This document shows, piece after piece, positions 7,916 through 16,467 of a stretch of 64,000 nt of DNA (positions within the stretch are counted from its first letter, which is position 1; each line of letters starts with the position of its first letter). The DNA lies in assembly GCA_014359885.1 (NCBI GenBank), contig JACIYN010000006.1:100751-164750 (forward strand), read 5' to 3'. The notes under the pieces were generated by a model. It made no database searches. It had not been told where the DNA came from and worked only from the letters and a program-made list of their open reading frames with translations. The position numbers were made by a program, and so were the translations under genes. Source of the DNA: Desulfacinum sp. GTDB lineage: Bacteria > Desulfobacterota > Syntrophobacteria > Syntrophobacterales > DSM-9756.

Positions 7916-9112
7916 ATGGCAACGGGTATCAAGGATAAGGTGGCGATCATCGGCATGGGCTGTACCCGGTTCGGCGAACGCTGGAACGACGGCGCCGAGG
8001 ACCTCATGGTGGAAGCCTTCCTGGAGGCGCTCCAGGACGCGGGGATCGAAAAGAAGGAGATCGAGGCGGCCTGGCTGGGTACCTGCTTCGACGAGGTGAA
8101 CATCGGAAAGAGCGCCATTCCCCTGGCGCAGGCCCTGAAGCTTCCCAGCATCCCCGTCACCCGGGTGGAAAACTTCTGCGCCACGGGAACGGAGGCCTTC
8201 CGGGGGGCGTGCTACGCGGTGGCGTCCGGGGCGTGCCGGATCGCCCTGGCCCTGGGCGTGGAAAAGCTCAAAGACACGGGCTACGGCGGCCTTCCCGGCT
8301 TCGACACGGCCATGGGGACCCTCAACCGCTTCATCCTCCCCAACTTCACTGCCCCCGGCGGATTCGCCCTCATGGCCACGCGCTATTTCGCCAAATACGG
8401 CATTTCCCCGGAAGAAGGAAAGATGGCCCTGGCCAGGATCTCGGCCAAGAGCCACCGGTGCGGAGCGCTCAATCCCAAGGCGCACCTTCGAAAGGAGATC
8501 ACCCCCGAGCAGGTGCTCAAGGCGCCCATCATCGCCTGGCCTCTGGGCCTTTTCGACTGCTGCGGCGTGAGCGACGGGGCGGCGGCGGCCATCGTCACTA
8601 CCCCGGACGTGGCCCGGGCCCTCCGTAAGAATCCCGTCTTGGTAAAATCCCTTCAGATCGCGGCCACTTCCGGGGAAGAGATGCTCACCACCCGCTGGGA
8701 CGGCACGTACATGAAGACCACCACGGAAGCGGCCAAGAGGGCCTACGCCGAGGCAGGGATCACCCACCCGCGGGAGGAGCTGAGCGTGCTGGAGGTGCAC
8801 GACTGTTTTTCCATCACGGAGCTGGTGACCTACGAGGACCTACAGATTTCCGAGCGGGGGCGGGCCATCCGGGACATCAACGAGGGCTTTTTCGACCTGG
8901 AAGGAAAGATCCCCTGCCAGTCCGACGGGGGACTCAAGTGCTTCGGCCATCCCATCGGAGCGTCCGGGATCCGGATGATCTACGAAGTCTACAACCAGCT
9001 GCTCCACCGGGCGGGTCCCCGGCAGATCCCCGATCCCCGGCTGGGTCTCACCCACAACCTGGGCGGCATTCCGTCTTTCAGCGTGTGCAGCGTGGGCATC
9101 TTCGGCCTATAA
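7916..9112 (+). CDS. Thiolase (SCP2-type acetyl-CoA acetyltransferase)
   Basis: A 398-residue thiolase acting on 3-oxoacyl-CoA, or in reverse on acetyl-CoA. The nucleophile is Cys88 in VENFCATGTEA. The other catalytic motifs are EVHDCFSITE and CFGHPIGASG. It follows the HMGCS/DUF35 fusion with AAGGAGG and tight spacing, so the two were probably selected as a pair. SCP2-type thiolases often need a DUF35 partner. The substrate chain type is not readable. Confidence 0.9.
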   Translation: MATGIKDKVAIIGMGCTRFGERWNDGAEDLMVEAFLEALQDAGIEKKEIEAAWLGTCFDEVNIGKSAIPLAQALKLPSIPVTRVENFCATGTEAFRGACYAVASGACRIALALGVEKLKDTGYGGLPGFDTAMGTLNRFILPNFTAPGGFALMATRYFAKYGISPEEGKMALARISAKSHRCGALNPKAHLRKEITPEQVLKAPIIAWPLGLFDCCGVSDGAAAAIVTTPDVARALRKNPVLVKSLQIAATSGEEMLTTRWDGTYMKTTTEAAKRAYAEAGITHPREELSVLEVHDCFSITELVTYEDLQISERGRAIRDINEGFFDLEGKIPCQSDGGLKCFGHPIGASGIRMIYEVYNQLLHRAGPRQIPDPRLGLTHNLGGIPSFSVCSVGIFGL

Positions 9113-9140
9113 CCTTCCCCACAACCAGAAGGAGGACGCC

Positions 9141-10799
9141 ATGATCCTGGCTTCACCGGAACGCATCCAGGAATACACGGAAAAGGGCTGCTGGGGAGAG
9201 CGCACCCTCATCGACGATTTCAAGGCGCACGCCCGCAAGATGCCCGATGTCACCGCCATGGTGGATCCGCTCAACAAGGAGGCCCTCCTGGGGGCGCCTC
9301 CGGAGCGGGTGACCTACGCCCGGTTCGAGCGGGCGGTGGACGCGGCGGCCACGGCCCTTCGCGCCGAAGGGATCGGAAAGGACGACATCGTCCTGGTGCA
9401 GCTTCCCAACTGCTGGGAACTGGCGGCACTGTACCTGGCCGTCGCCCGCACCGGGGGCGTCCTCTCGCCCATGCCCATGCAGTGGCGCGCCAAGGAAGTG
9501 CGCTACGTGGCGGAACTCACGCGGGCCAAGGCCATGATCACCGTGGAGGACTTCCACGGATTCGGGCACCTGGCCATGGCCCGGGAGGTGCAAAAGGAGG
9601 TGCCGGGCCTGGCCAAGCTCTACACGTACCGGGACGTGCGGCGCATGATGGAAGAGACCCCGGATCCCGCCTTGGACAAGGTTCCCGTGGATGCCAACGA
9701 CGTCTTCACCATCTGCTGGACGTCGGGAACGGAGGCCCAGCCCAAGGGGTGCCCGTTGAGCCACAACAACTGGCGGTGCCAGGCGTCCATCCTGTCCGCC
9801 AGCGGCTTTCGCCCGGGGGATGTGATGCTCACCGCCGGGCCGCTCGTGAACATGGCCTCCGTGGGAACGGTCCTGGTGCCGTGGATCCATTTCGGGGGCA
9901 CGGTCATTTTGCACCATCCCTTCGATCCCATGCTGCTGTTGAAGCAGATGGTGGAGGAGCGGATCCAATACACCCTGCTGGTTCCCGCCGTGGTGAACCT
10001 CATCCTGAAGCATCCGGCCGCCCAGGGGGTCGACTTGAGCTCCATTCGGGTCATCACGGTGGGTTCCGCCCCCCCGTCCCTTTGGGCCATGCAGGAATTC
10101 AAGAAGCGCTGGAATGTGGACATCGGCAACATCTGGGGCCAGAACGAAGGAACCGCCATCATCTCCGGCGTTCCGGACGTGCCGGACATGGAGATCCGGG
10201 TGGACCACCTGCCCCGTTATGGGGCTCCTGGGGTGGAATGGGCCACGCCCATGGCCCGGTTCATCCAGACCAAGGTGGTGGGCGCCGACGGGGAGGAACT
10301 CACGGAAGACGGAGCCGTGGGCGAACTGCTCTACCGCGGCCCCAACGTCATTCCGGGCTATTTCAAGCGGCCCGATCTCAATGAAACCTCCTTCGACCCC
10401 GAGGGCTACTTCCGCACGGGGGATCTTTTCCAGATCGTGGGCGATCGCTACCTGAAGTTCTTCGACCGGGCCAAGGACATCATCATCCGGGGCGGGTACA
10501 ACATCAGCGCCCAGGAAGTGGAAAATGTGCTCCTGGCCCACCCGGCCGTGCAGGACGTGGCGGCCGTGGGCATGCCCGACGAAAACCTGGGCGAACGCAC
10601 CTGCGTTTACGTGGTGCCCAAACCCGGGGAGACGGTCACCCTGGAGGGGATCGTGGCCTACATGAAGGAACAGGGCGTGGCCACCTACAAGCTGCCGGAA
10701 CGCCTGGAGGTGGTGGACGTCATCCCCAGAAATCCCGTGGGCAAGATCCTCAAGAAGGAATTGCGCCAGGACATCAGGAAGCGCCTGGGCGTGGCCTAG
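9141..10799 (+). CDS. Acyl-CoA synthetase (AMP-binding)
   Basis: A full-length, 552-residue adenylate-forming CoA ligase. Motifs: P-loop CWTSGTEAQPKGCPLSH near residue 195, IWGQNEGTA (A5), GYFRTGDLFQIVGDRYLKF (A7), DRAKDIIIRGGYNISAQEVE (A8) and the catalytic lysine in NPVGKILKKEL. Overall it resembles cyclohexanecarboxylate- or medium-chain-type ligases. AGGAGG precedes the ATG. It continues the co-directional run after the thiolase and would supply CoA thioesters to the oxidation enzymes downstream. Confidence 0.9.
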   Translation: MILASPERIQEYTEKGCWGERTLIDDFKAHARKMPDVTAMVDPLNKEALLGAPPERVTYARFERAVDAAATALRAEGIGKDDIVLVQLPNCWELAALYLAVARTGGVLSPMPMQWRAKEVRYVAELTRAKAMITVEDFHGFGHLAMAREVQKEVPGLAKLYTYRDVRRMMEETPDPALDKVPVDANDVFTICWTSGTEAQPKGCPLSHNNWRCQASILSASGFRPGDVMLTAGPLVNMASVGTVLVPWIHFGGTVILHHPFDPMLLLKQMVEERIQYTLLVPAVVNLILKHPAAQGVDLSSIRVITVGSAPPSLWAMQEFKKRWNVDIGNIWGQNEGTAIISGVPDVPDMEIRVDHLPRYGAPGVEWATPMARFIQTKVVGADGEELTEDGAVGELLYRGPNVIPGYFKRPDLNETSFDPEGYFRTGDLFQIVGDRYLKFFDRAKDIIIRGGYNISAQEVENVLLAHPAVQDVAAVGMPDENLGERTCVYVVPKPGETVTLEGIVAYMKEQGVATYKLPERLEVVDVIPRNPVGKILKKELRQDIRKRLGVA

Positions 10800-10861
10800 G
10801 AGCCGGCGGGAGAAGGCCGCTTTTCCTCAAGGTGGATTGGGCCTCCTTCCATCGCGTAGTA

Positions 10862-10889
10862 GTAGGGGCGGTTCGCGAACCGCCCCTAC
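10862..10889. repeat. REP-like palindrome R1 (GGTTCGCGAACC core)
   Basis: A perfect 28-bp inverted repeat: arms GTAGGGGC and GCCCCTAC around the core GGTTCGCGAACC. The same unit recurs at 18022, 42574 and 58387. Confidence 0.9.
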
Positions 10890-10976
10890 AAAACGGATTC
10901 CCGTACGGTGGAACCTCTCCGGAGGTCAATGGGACGTATTCCAGAAGTTGCGGCGGAACCCCGCTGCTAAGGGAAA

Positions 10977-11004
10977 GTAGGGGCGAATGATTATTCGCCC
11001 CTAC
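10977..11004. repeat. REP-like palindrome R2 (GAATGATTATTC core)
   Basis: The same GTAGGGGC/GCCCCTAC arms as R1 but a different AT-rich core. It shares this frame with copies at 18137, 31225, 52935 and 58243. Confidence 0.9.
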
Positions 11005-11048
11005 GGGTCCCCGCATCCGGCTGGCGCGTTTCGCCTTGTCCCTAGCAA

Positions 11049-11106
11049 CTTTGTCCCTTTCGCCTTTGACCTTTTACCTTGAACCTTGACCCTGACAACC
11101 TTTCAC
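11049..11106 (-). repeat. Degenerate heptamer array A3
   Basis: Seven-base units such as CTTTTAC, CTTGAAC and CTTGACC (plus strand), just before the SDR ribosome site. The rest of the 329-bp gap at 10800-11128 holds palindromes R1 and R2 and no supportable gene. Confidence 0.5.
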
Positions 11107-11128
11107 CTAACCACAAGGAGGGTAAACC

Positions 11129-11953
11129 ATGGAAAAGATGCTGGAAGGAAAGGTCTGTCTCATCACGGGCGCCGGCCGGGGCATCGGCCGGTCGGCGGCC
11201 CTGCTCTTTGCGGCCGAAGGCGGCCGCATGGTCCTGAGTGACCTGGATCCCGGGCCGGTCCAGGAGGTGGTGGAACAGATCAAGGCCGCGGGCGGAGAAG
11301 CCGTGGCCCTGGCGGGGGATGTCACGGCGGACGGCTTTGCGGAAAAGTTCGTCCAGACGGCCGTGGACGCCTTCGGGCCGGACATCCACGTGATCGTGAA
11401 CAACGCCGGCTACACCTGGGACGGCGTGGTGCACAAGATGACCGACGAGCAGTGGGAGGCCATGCTCAAGGTCCACTGCACGGCCCCCTTCCGGATCGTG
11501 CGGGCCGCGGCCCCCTACATGCGGGAAAACGCCAAAAGGGAAGCCCAGGAAGGACGCGTGGTGATGCGCAAGATCATCAACGTGAGTTCCGTCGCCGGAA
11601 CGGACGGCAATCCCGGCCAGGCCAACTATTCCACGGCCAAGTCGGGCATCCTGGGATTCACCAAGACCCTGGCCAAGGAGTGGGGGCGGTTGAACGTGAA
11701 CGTGAACGCCGTGGCCTACGGCTGGATCGAAACGCGCCTCACCCAGCCCAAGGCGGAAGACACCGTGCTGGAAAAGGACGGCAAGAAGATCGCCATCGGC
11801 GTTCCCAAAAACCAGCTGGAAGCCTTCCGCATGATGATCCCCCTGGGCCGGCCCGGAACGCCGGACGAGGCCGCCCGGGTCATGCTCTTTCTGGCCTCGC
11901 CCCTTTCCGACTACGTGTCCGGCCAGGTGATCAAGGTCACGGGAGGCTGGTGA
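11129..11953 (+). CDS. Short-chain dehydrogenase/reductase (FabG-like)
   Basis: A 274-residue classical SDR. It has the NAD(P)-binding TGAGRGIG near residue 13, NNAG near residue 90, catalytic Ser in INVSSVAG and YSTAK (Tyr/Lys). It most likely interconverts 3-hydroxyacyl and 3-oxoacyl thioesters in this acyl-CoA run; an ACP substrate is also possible. CAAGGAGG precedes the ATG. Heptamer array A4 begins six bases after its stop codon. Confidence 0.9.
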   Translation: MEKMLEGKVCLITGAGRGIGRSAALLFAAEGGRMVLSDLDPGPVQEVVEQIKAAGGEAVALAGDVTADGFAEKFVQTAVDAFGPDIHVIVNNAGYTWDGVVHKMTDEQWEAMLKVHCTAPFRIVRAAAPYMRENAKREAQEGRVVMRKIINVSSVAGTDGNPGQANYSTAKSGILGFTKTLAKEWGRLNVNVNAVAYGWIETRLTQPKAEDTVLEKDGKKIAIGVPKNQLEAFRMMIPLGRPGTPDEAARVMLFLASPLSDYVSGQVIKVTGGW

Positions 11954-11958
11954 TTTTG

Positions 11959-12176
11959 GCGTAAGTCGTGAGGCGTGAGTCGTGAGTCGTGAGTCGTGAG
12001 TCGTGAGTCGTGAGTCGTGAGTCGTGAGGCGTCAGGCGTCAGTCGTGAGGCGTCAGGCGTAAGGCGTCAGGCGTAAGGCATCAGGCGGGAGGGGTAAGGA
12101 GTGAGGAGTGAGGAGTAAGGAGTGAGGAGTAAGGAGTGAGGGGTGGGGAGTAAGGAGTGAGGGGTGAGGGGTGGTG
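11959..12176 (+). repeat. Heptamer array A4, about 31 units in one phase
   Basis: The best-preserved array. Units drift in unbroken 7-bp phase from GTCGTGA through GGCGTCA, GGCGTAA and GGGGTAA to GGAGTGA and GGAGTAA. It begins just after the SDR stop and reads in the SDR sense orientation. Confidence 0.95.
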
Positions 12177-12198
12177 ACTCGGGGTCTGGGACCGGTTC

Positions 12199-12233
12199 TC
12201 CCCCCTTTTTCAAAGGGGGGCGGGGGGGATTGA
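12199..12233. repeat. C-run/G-run hairpin element H1
   Basis: CCCCCC, a short T/CAAA loop region and GGGGGG, followed by a second G run and ATT. It immediately follows array A4. The same element follows arrays at 22066, 28937 and 59924. It could fold as a stem-loop. Confidence 0.85.
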
Positions 12234-12249
12234 AGTCATGAAGCGGGGA

Positions 12250-12317
12250 GCGCGGGGCGGGGGCTCAGCGCCCCGAAAAAAGGTTCGTCTCGGCGTCCTC
12301 GGCGCCTCTGCGGTGAA
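12250..12317. repeat. Right-end fragment of the CACCGCAGAG-type element
   Basis: It ends in GCGCCTCTGCGGTGAA, the right terminus shared with the 205-bp elements at 35615, 36461 and 54435. The left half is missing. It sits directly before the MaoC ribosome site. Confidence 0.7.
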
Positions 12318-12333
12318 AAAAAGGAGAAAAGCC

Positions 12334-13173
12334 ATGATCGATACAAGCCGGGTGGGGCTCACCCTGGGGCCCCTGGACCACAAGGTCACGTGGCGCGATG
12401 TGATCCTCTACCACCTGGGGATCGGCGCCCGGGCGGAAGATCTCCACTTCGTCTGGGAAGGGGCCGCGGGGGGACTCCAGGTCTGCCCGTCCTACGCGGT
12501 GATTCCCGCCTTCCAGCCCTTCTTCCGGGTGTTGAAGGAGCTGAAGATCGACCTTGGGACCGTGCTCCACGGCGAAGAGGCCATCCGGCTGCACGGGCCC
12601 ATTCCGTCCGAGGGGATCCTGAAGACCACCGTCAAGGTGGCGGGAATCTACGACAAGAAAAAAGCCGCCCTGGTGGTGCTGGAAACCCAAACCACCGATG
12701 AAGCCGGGACGGCCCTTTTCGACACCCGGGCGAGCCTCTTTTGCCGCGGGCTGGGCGGCTGGGGCGGCGATCCCGGGCCCAAGGCGGAAAGCGTTCCTGT
12801 GCCCAGGGACCGGGCGCCGGATTTCGAGATTTCCCAAAAGACCACCCAAGAGCAGGCGGCGCTCTACCGCCTCTCCGGGGACGTGAACCCGCTCCACATC
12901 GACCCCGAAACGGCCCGGGCGGCCGGCTTCCCCAGGCCCATCCTCCACGGGCTCTGCACCTTCGGGTTCGCCACCCGGGCGATCCTGGAAGGGGCCTGCG
13001 GCGGGGACGTGAACCGGCTCAAGGCCTTCCAGGTGCGGTTCGCCGACGTGGTCTTCCCGGGAGACGTCATCACCACCCGGGGCTGGAAGCTCGAGGACGG
13101 CCGCTACGCCATCGAGGCCGCCACGGAGCGCGCCGTGGTGCTGTCCCACGCCCTGGCTGTGGTGGAGGATTAA
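12334..13173 (+). CDS. MaoC-family enoyl-CoA hydratase (double hot-dog)
   Basis: A 279-residue hydratase-2-type protein. The N-terminal half is a degenerate hot-dog; the C-terminal half holds the hydratase motif (YRLSGDVNPLHIDPETARAA, then GFPRPILHG) with catalytic Asp and His. It would hydrate 2-enoyl-CoA to the 3-hydroxyacyl-CoA. I chose the ATG at 12334 because AAGGAG precedes it and upstream in-frame codons lie in a repeat element. The last residues and stop (gag gat taa) are the first unit of array A5. Confidence 0.85.
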   Translation: MIDTSRVGLTLGPLDHKVTWRDVILYHLGIGARAEDLHFVWEGAAGGLQVCPSYAVIPAFQPFFRVLKELKIDLGTVLHGEEAIRLHGPIPSEGILKTTVKVAGIYDKKKAALVVLETQTTDEAGTALFDTRASLFCRGLGGWGGDPGPKAESVPVPRDRAPDFEISQKTTQEQAALYRLSGDVNPLHIDPETARAAGFPRPILHGLCTFGFATRAILEGACGGDVNRLKAFQVRFADVVFPGDVITTRGWKLEDGRYAIEAATERAVVLSHALAVVED

Positions 13174-13215
13174 GGATTAGAGGATTAAGGATTAGAGGAT
13201 TAGTGGATTAGAGGG
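13166..13215 (+). repeat. Heptamer array A5 (AGGATTA type)
   Basis: AGGATTA/GAGGATTA units starting inside the MaoC stop codon. A degenerate C-run/G-run hairpin follows at about 13236-13275. Confidence 0.8.
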
Positions 13216-13343
13216 GGGCAGGACAGCGGGGAGTTCTCCCCCCCGTTTTTCGAGAAGGGGTCGGAGGGGGTTGCGGGGATTCCTCCGTTGACGAACGGGC
13301 GTCCGGCAAGGCATAAAGAGCCCGACGCCGAGGGAGCTGAGCC

Positions 13344-14477
13344 ATGTATCGGGAAGAACATCAGATCTTTCGGGAGGCCTTCCGCCGATTTCTGGACCGG
13401 GAGGTGGCGCCGCACATGGAACGGTGGGAGGAGGAGGGGATCGTCCCCCGGCAGGTGTGGCGCACCATGGGGGAGGCGGGGTTTCTCTGTCCGTGGCTTC
13501 CCGAGGAATACGGCGGGAGCGGCGCCGATTTCCTCTATTCGGTCATCATCGCCGAGGAGCTGGCCAAGGCCGGGGCGGTGAGCGTCATGGCGCCGCTCCA
13601 CAGCGACATCGTGGCCCCGTACCTGTACGCCCTGGGAACGGAAGACCAGAAAAGGCGCTGGCTTCCCCGGTGCGCATCGGGCGAGGTGATCCTGGCCGTG
13701 GCCATGACGGAACCCAACACGGGTTCGGACCTGGCCGCCATCCGCACCCGGGCCGAGCGGGACGGGGACTTCTGGGTCTTGAACGGCCAGAAGACCTTCA
13801 TCTCCAACGGCATCCTGGCGGATCTGGTGATCGTGGCCTGCCGCACCGGGCCGCCCGATTCGGGCGCCAAGGGCATCAGCCTCATCTGCGTGGAACGGGA
13901 CGCGCCGGGATTCACCCGGGGCCGCAACCTGAAAAAGATGGGCCTGCACGCCCAGGACACCGCCGAACTCATCTTCGACGACTGCCGCGTGCCGGCGGGA
14001 AACCTCCTGGGGCGGCTCCACGGCGGCTTCTACCACCTGATGGACCACCTGCAGCAGGAACGGATCATGGCCGCCGTCATGGCCCAGGCCATGGCCGAGG
14101 CCATGCTGGAGATGACCATCCACTACGCGCGGGGGCGCACCGCCTTCGGGCAGCCCATCGCCTCCTTCCAGCACAACGCCTTCAAGATCGTGGACATGGC
14201 CACGGAGGTGAAGCTGGGGCGCGCGTTCCTGGATCGCCTCATCGGGGATCACATGGAGGGGAAGGACATCGTCACCGATGTCTCCATGGCCAAGGCGTGG
14301 ATCGCGGAGATGGCCAACCGGGTGGCCTACCAGTGCGTGCAGCTCCACGGCGGGTACGGCTACATGGAAGAATACCCCATCAGCCGCTTCTACCGGGATG
14401 TTCGGGTCATTCCCATCTTCGCGGGCACCACGGAAGTGATGAAGCTCATCGTGGCCAAACGGCTGGGGCTTTTGTGA
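13344..14477 (+). CDS. Acyl-CoA dehydrogenase, long-chain type
   Basis: A 377-residue flavoprotein that introduces the 2,3-double bond into acyl-CoA and passes electrons to ETF. FAD and substrate motifs are present (AMTEPNTGSDLAAIRTRA, GQKTFISNG). The usual C-terminal catalytic Glu of YEGT is Ala here (IFAGTTEVMK). However, HLQQERIMAA carries a candidate Glu239 at the place used by long-chain and isovaleryl-type enzymes. The stop is 19 bp before the next dehydrogenase. Confidence 0.9.
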   Translation: MYREEHQIFREAFRRFLDREVAPHMERWEEEGIVPRQVWRTMGEAGFLCPWLPEEYGGSGADFLYSVIIAEELAKAGAVSVMAPLHSDIVAPYLYALGTEDQKRRWLPRCASGEVILAVAMTEPNTGSDLAAIRTRAERDGDFWVLNGQKTFISNGILADLVIVACRTGPPDSGAKGISLICVERDAPGFTRGRNLKKMGLHAQDTAELIFDDCRVPAGNLLGRLHGGFYHLMDHLQQERIMAAVMAQAMAEAMLEMTIHYARGRTAFGQPIASFQHNAFKIVDMATEVKLGRAFLDRLIGDHMEGKDIVTDVSMAKAWIAEMANRVAYQCVQLHGGYGYMEEYPISRFYRDVRVIPIFAGTTEVMKLIVAKRLGLL

Positions 14478-14496
14478 AACCACCAAGGAGGGACCC

Positions 14497-15648
14497 ATGA
14501 ATTTCGACTTTCCAGAGGAACTGAAGATCCTGAAGGAGGAGGCCTACAAGTTCGCCGTGCGGGAATTCACGCCCGTTTCCAAGGAATGCGACCGGGAGGA
14601 GAAGTTCCCCCGGGAGGTGTGGAAGAAGGCGTGCGAATACGGGTTCATCGGCGCCTGGATTCCCGAGGAATACGGGGGTGCCGGGGCGGGATTCCTGGCC
14701 AACACCATCATCACCGAGCAGTTCAGCCGGGTGGACATGGGCATCGGGCTCATCATGGCGTCCTGCTTCGGAGCCGAAAACATCTACCTTTACGGCTCGG
14801 AAGAGCAGAAGAAGGAATACCTTCCGCGGATCGCCGCCGGGGAGATCATCTTCGCCGGGGCCTACACGGAGCCCAACGCGGGAACGGACGTGGCGGGCAT
14901 CCGCACCCGGGCGGTCCGAGACGGCGACCATTTCGTCCTGAACGGCCAGAAGATGTTCATCACCAACGGCACCATCTGCGACTACTTCGTGGTCTTCTGC
15001 ATCACCAACCCGGACGGGCCCCGCCACAAGCGCTTCAGCCTGCTCATCGTGGACGCCAAGTCGGAGGGCATCACCCGCAACAAGATCCAGGGCAAGATGG
15101 GCATCCGGGCCAGCGACACGGCGGAGATCAGCTTCGAAGACGTGCGGGTGCCGGCGGAAAACATCGTGGGCAAGGAAGGCAACGGCTTCTACCAGCTCAT
15201 GGACTTCTTCAACACCACCCGCACCATGGTGGCCGGCCAGGGCGTGGGCCTGGCCCAGGGCGCCCTGGACAAGGCGGCCCAATACGTTCAGGAGCGGGAA
15301 GTCTTCGGCCAGCCCCTGGCCAACTTCCAGGGCGTGCAGTTCCAGCTGGCGGAGATGGCCACGCGCATCGAGCTGGCCCGGCAGCTCACCTACAAGGCGG
15401 CGTGGCTGGTGGACCAGGGCCGGATCGATCCCAAGCTGAGCGCCATGGCCAAGTACTACGCGGGCGAGACGGCCGTGTGGGTGGCCGACAAGGCGTTGCA
15501 GCTCCACGGCGGCTACGGCTACATCGACGAATACGACGTACAGCGCTTCTACCGGGACGCCAAGATCCTGGAGATCTACGAAGGCACCAAGGAAGCGGAA
15601 AAGCTCACCATCGCCAAGATCGTGCTGAAGGAATACCAGAAGGGCTAG
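14497..15648 (+). CDS. Acyl-CoA dehydrogenase
   Basis: A 383-residue acyl-CoA dehydrogenase with the standard C-terminal catalytic Glu362 in EIYEGTKEAEK, the FAD motif YTEPNAGTDVAGIRTRA and GQKMFITNG. It differs from its upstream neighbour in the place of the catalytic base, so the two probably serve different chain lengths or branching. AAGGAGGG precedes the ATG. It probably shares a transcript with 13344 and the TetR gene downstream. Confidence 0.92.
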   Translation: MNFDFPEELKILKEEAYKFAVREFTPVSKECDREEKFPREVWKKACEYGFIGAWIPEEYGGAGAGFLANTIITEQFSRVDMGIGLIMASCFGAENIYLYGSEEQKKEYLPRIAAGEIIFAGAYTEPNAGTDVAGIRTRAVRDGDHFVLNGQKMFITNGTICDYFVVFCITNPDGPRHKRFSLLIVDAKSEGITRNKIQGKMGIRASDTAEISFEDVRVPAENIVGKEGNGFYQLMDFFNTTRTMVAGQGVGLAQGALDKAAQYVQEREVFGQPLANFQGVQFQLAEMATRIELARQLTYKAAWLVDQGRIDPKLSAMAKYYAGETAVWVADKALQLHGGYGYIDEYDVQRFYRDAKILEIYEGTKEAEKLTIAKIVLKEYQKG

Positions 15649-15709
15649 AGGGCGCCACAACAGGCGGCGGGGCTCCGGTCCCGCCGCTCAAAGGCGGGAA
15701 AAGGTTCCC

Positions 15710-16315
15710 ATGAAGGAAGACAAAAAGGACACGGCGGCGGAGATCCTCCAGGCCGCCCGCCAGCTTTTCTACGAAAAGGGCTACGAAAACGCCAGCACCC
15801 GGGAGATCTCCGCCCGGGTGGGCATCAGCAAGGCGGCCCTCTACCACCACTTCCGGAACAAGGAAGAAATCCTCTTTCGGATCTGCCTGCAGGCGGCCGA
15901 TGAACTGGTGGACAACATGCGCCGGGCCATCGCCCGGAACGTGGGCTCGGGAAAGCCGCTCAAGGAGCAGCTCACCGACATCCTCATCGAATACCTTCGC
16001 ACCTACATGAAAAACGAAAATTTCAATAAGATCCTCTTTCACGACATGGAGTACCTGCCGGAAGACAAAAAGCGGGTCATCCTGGACAAGGAAAAGGAAA
16101 ACGTCCACCAGCTGAGGGCCTACCTGGCCGCCCTCATGGGCGACGGCGCCATCCGCCCCGTCAATCCCACCGTGCTCACCTTTTCCCTCATCAGCTCCCT
16201 CCACTGGCTCTACTTCTGGTACAAGCCCGGAGGACCGCTCACCCTGGAAGACGTGGCCGAACACATCGCCGACCTCTTCCTCCACGGCCTCCTGCCGGGG
16301 AAAGGTGAAAGGTGA
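15710..16315 (+). CDS. TetR-family transcriptional regulator
   Basis: A 201-residue repressor. The helix-turn-helix is at residues about 28-55 (STREISARVGISKAALYHHF), followed by a ligand-binding C-terminal domain. Its position at the end of the acyl-CoA run suggests it senses an acyl-CoA and controls that operon, perhaps at the palindrome at 6381; this is inference. The final codons (ggg aaa ggt gaa agg tga) come from heptamer array A6, so the C-terminal GKGER is repeat-encoded. Confidence 0.88.
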   Translation: MKEDKKDTAAEILQAARQLFYEKGYENASTREISARVGISKAALYHHFRNKEEILFRICLQAADELVDNMRRAIARNVGSGKPLKEQLTDILIEYLRTYMKNENFNKILFHDMEYLPEDKKRVILDKEKENVHQLRAYLAALMGDGAIRPVNPTVLTFSLISSLHWLYFWYKPGGPLTLEDVAEHIADLFLHGLLPGKGER

Positions 16316-16376
16316 AAGGTAAAAGGTGAAAGGCGAAAGGTAAAAGGGCAAAGGTAAAAGGTGAAAGGGCAAAGGG
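16298..16376 (+). repeat. Heptamer array A6 (AAGGTGA type)
   Basis: Units AAGGTGA, AAGGTAA, AAGGCGA and AAGGGCA. It begins within the TetR gene and supplies its stop codon. Confidence 0.85.
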
Positions 16377-16467
16377 GCACGGCGGAAAGTTCGGAACCGC
16401 GCCCACAAAAATGCTCCACCCCCATTCGTCCACCTTGACAACCCCCGCCTCCGGCGCCACCTTCCTC

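Noticed and set aside
11959..12176. Heptamer array as a CRISPR
   Set aside because: There are no 25-40 bp repeats alternating with unique spacers, and no cas genes in the window.
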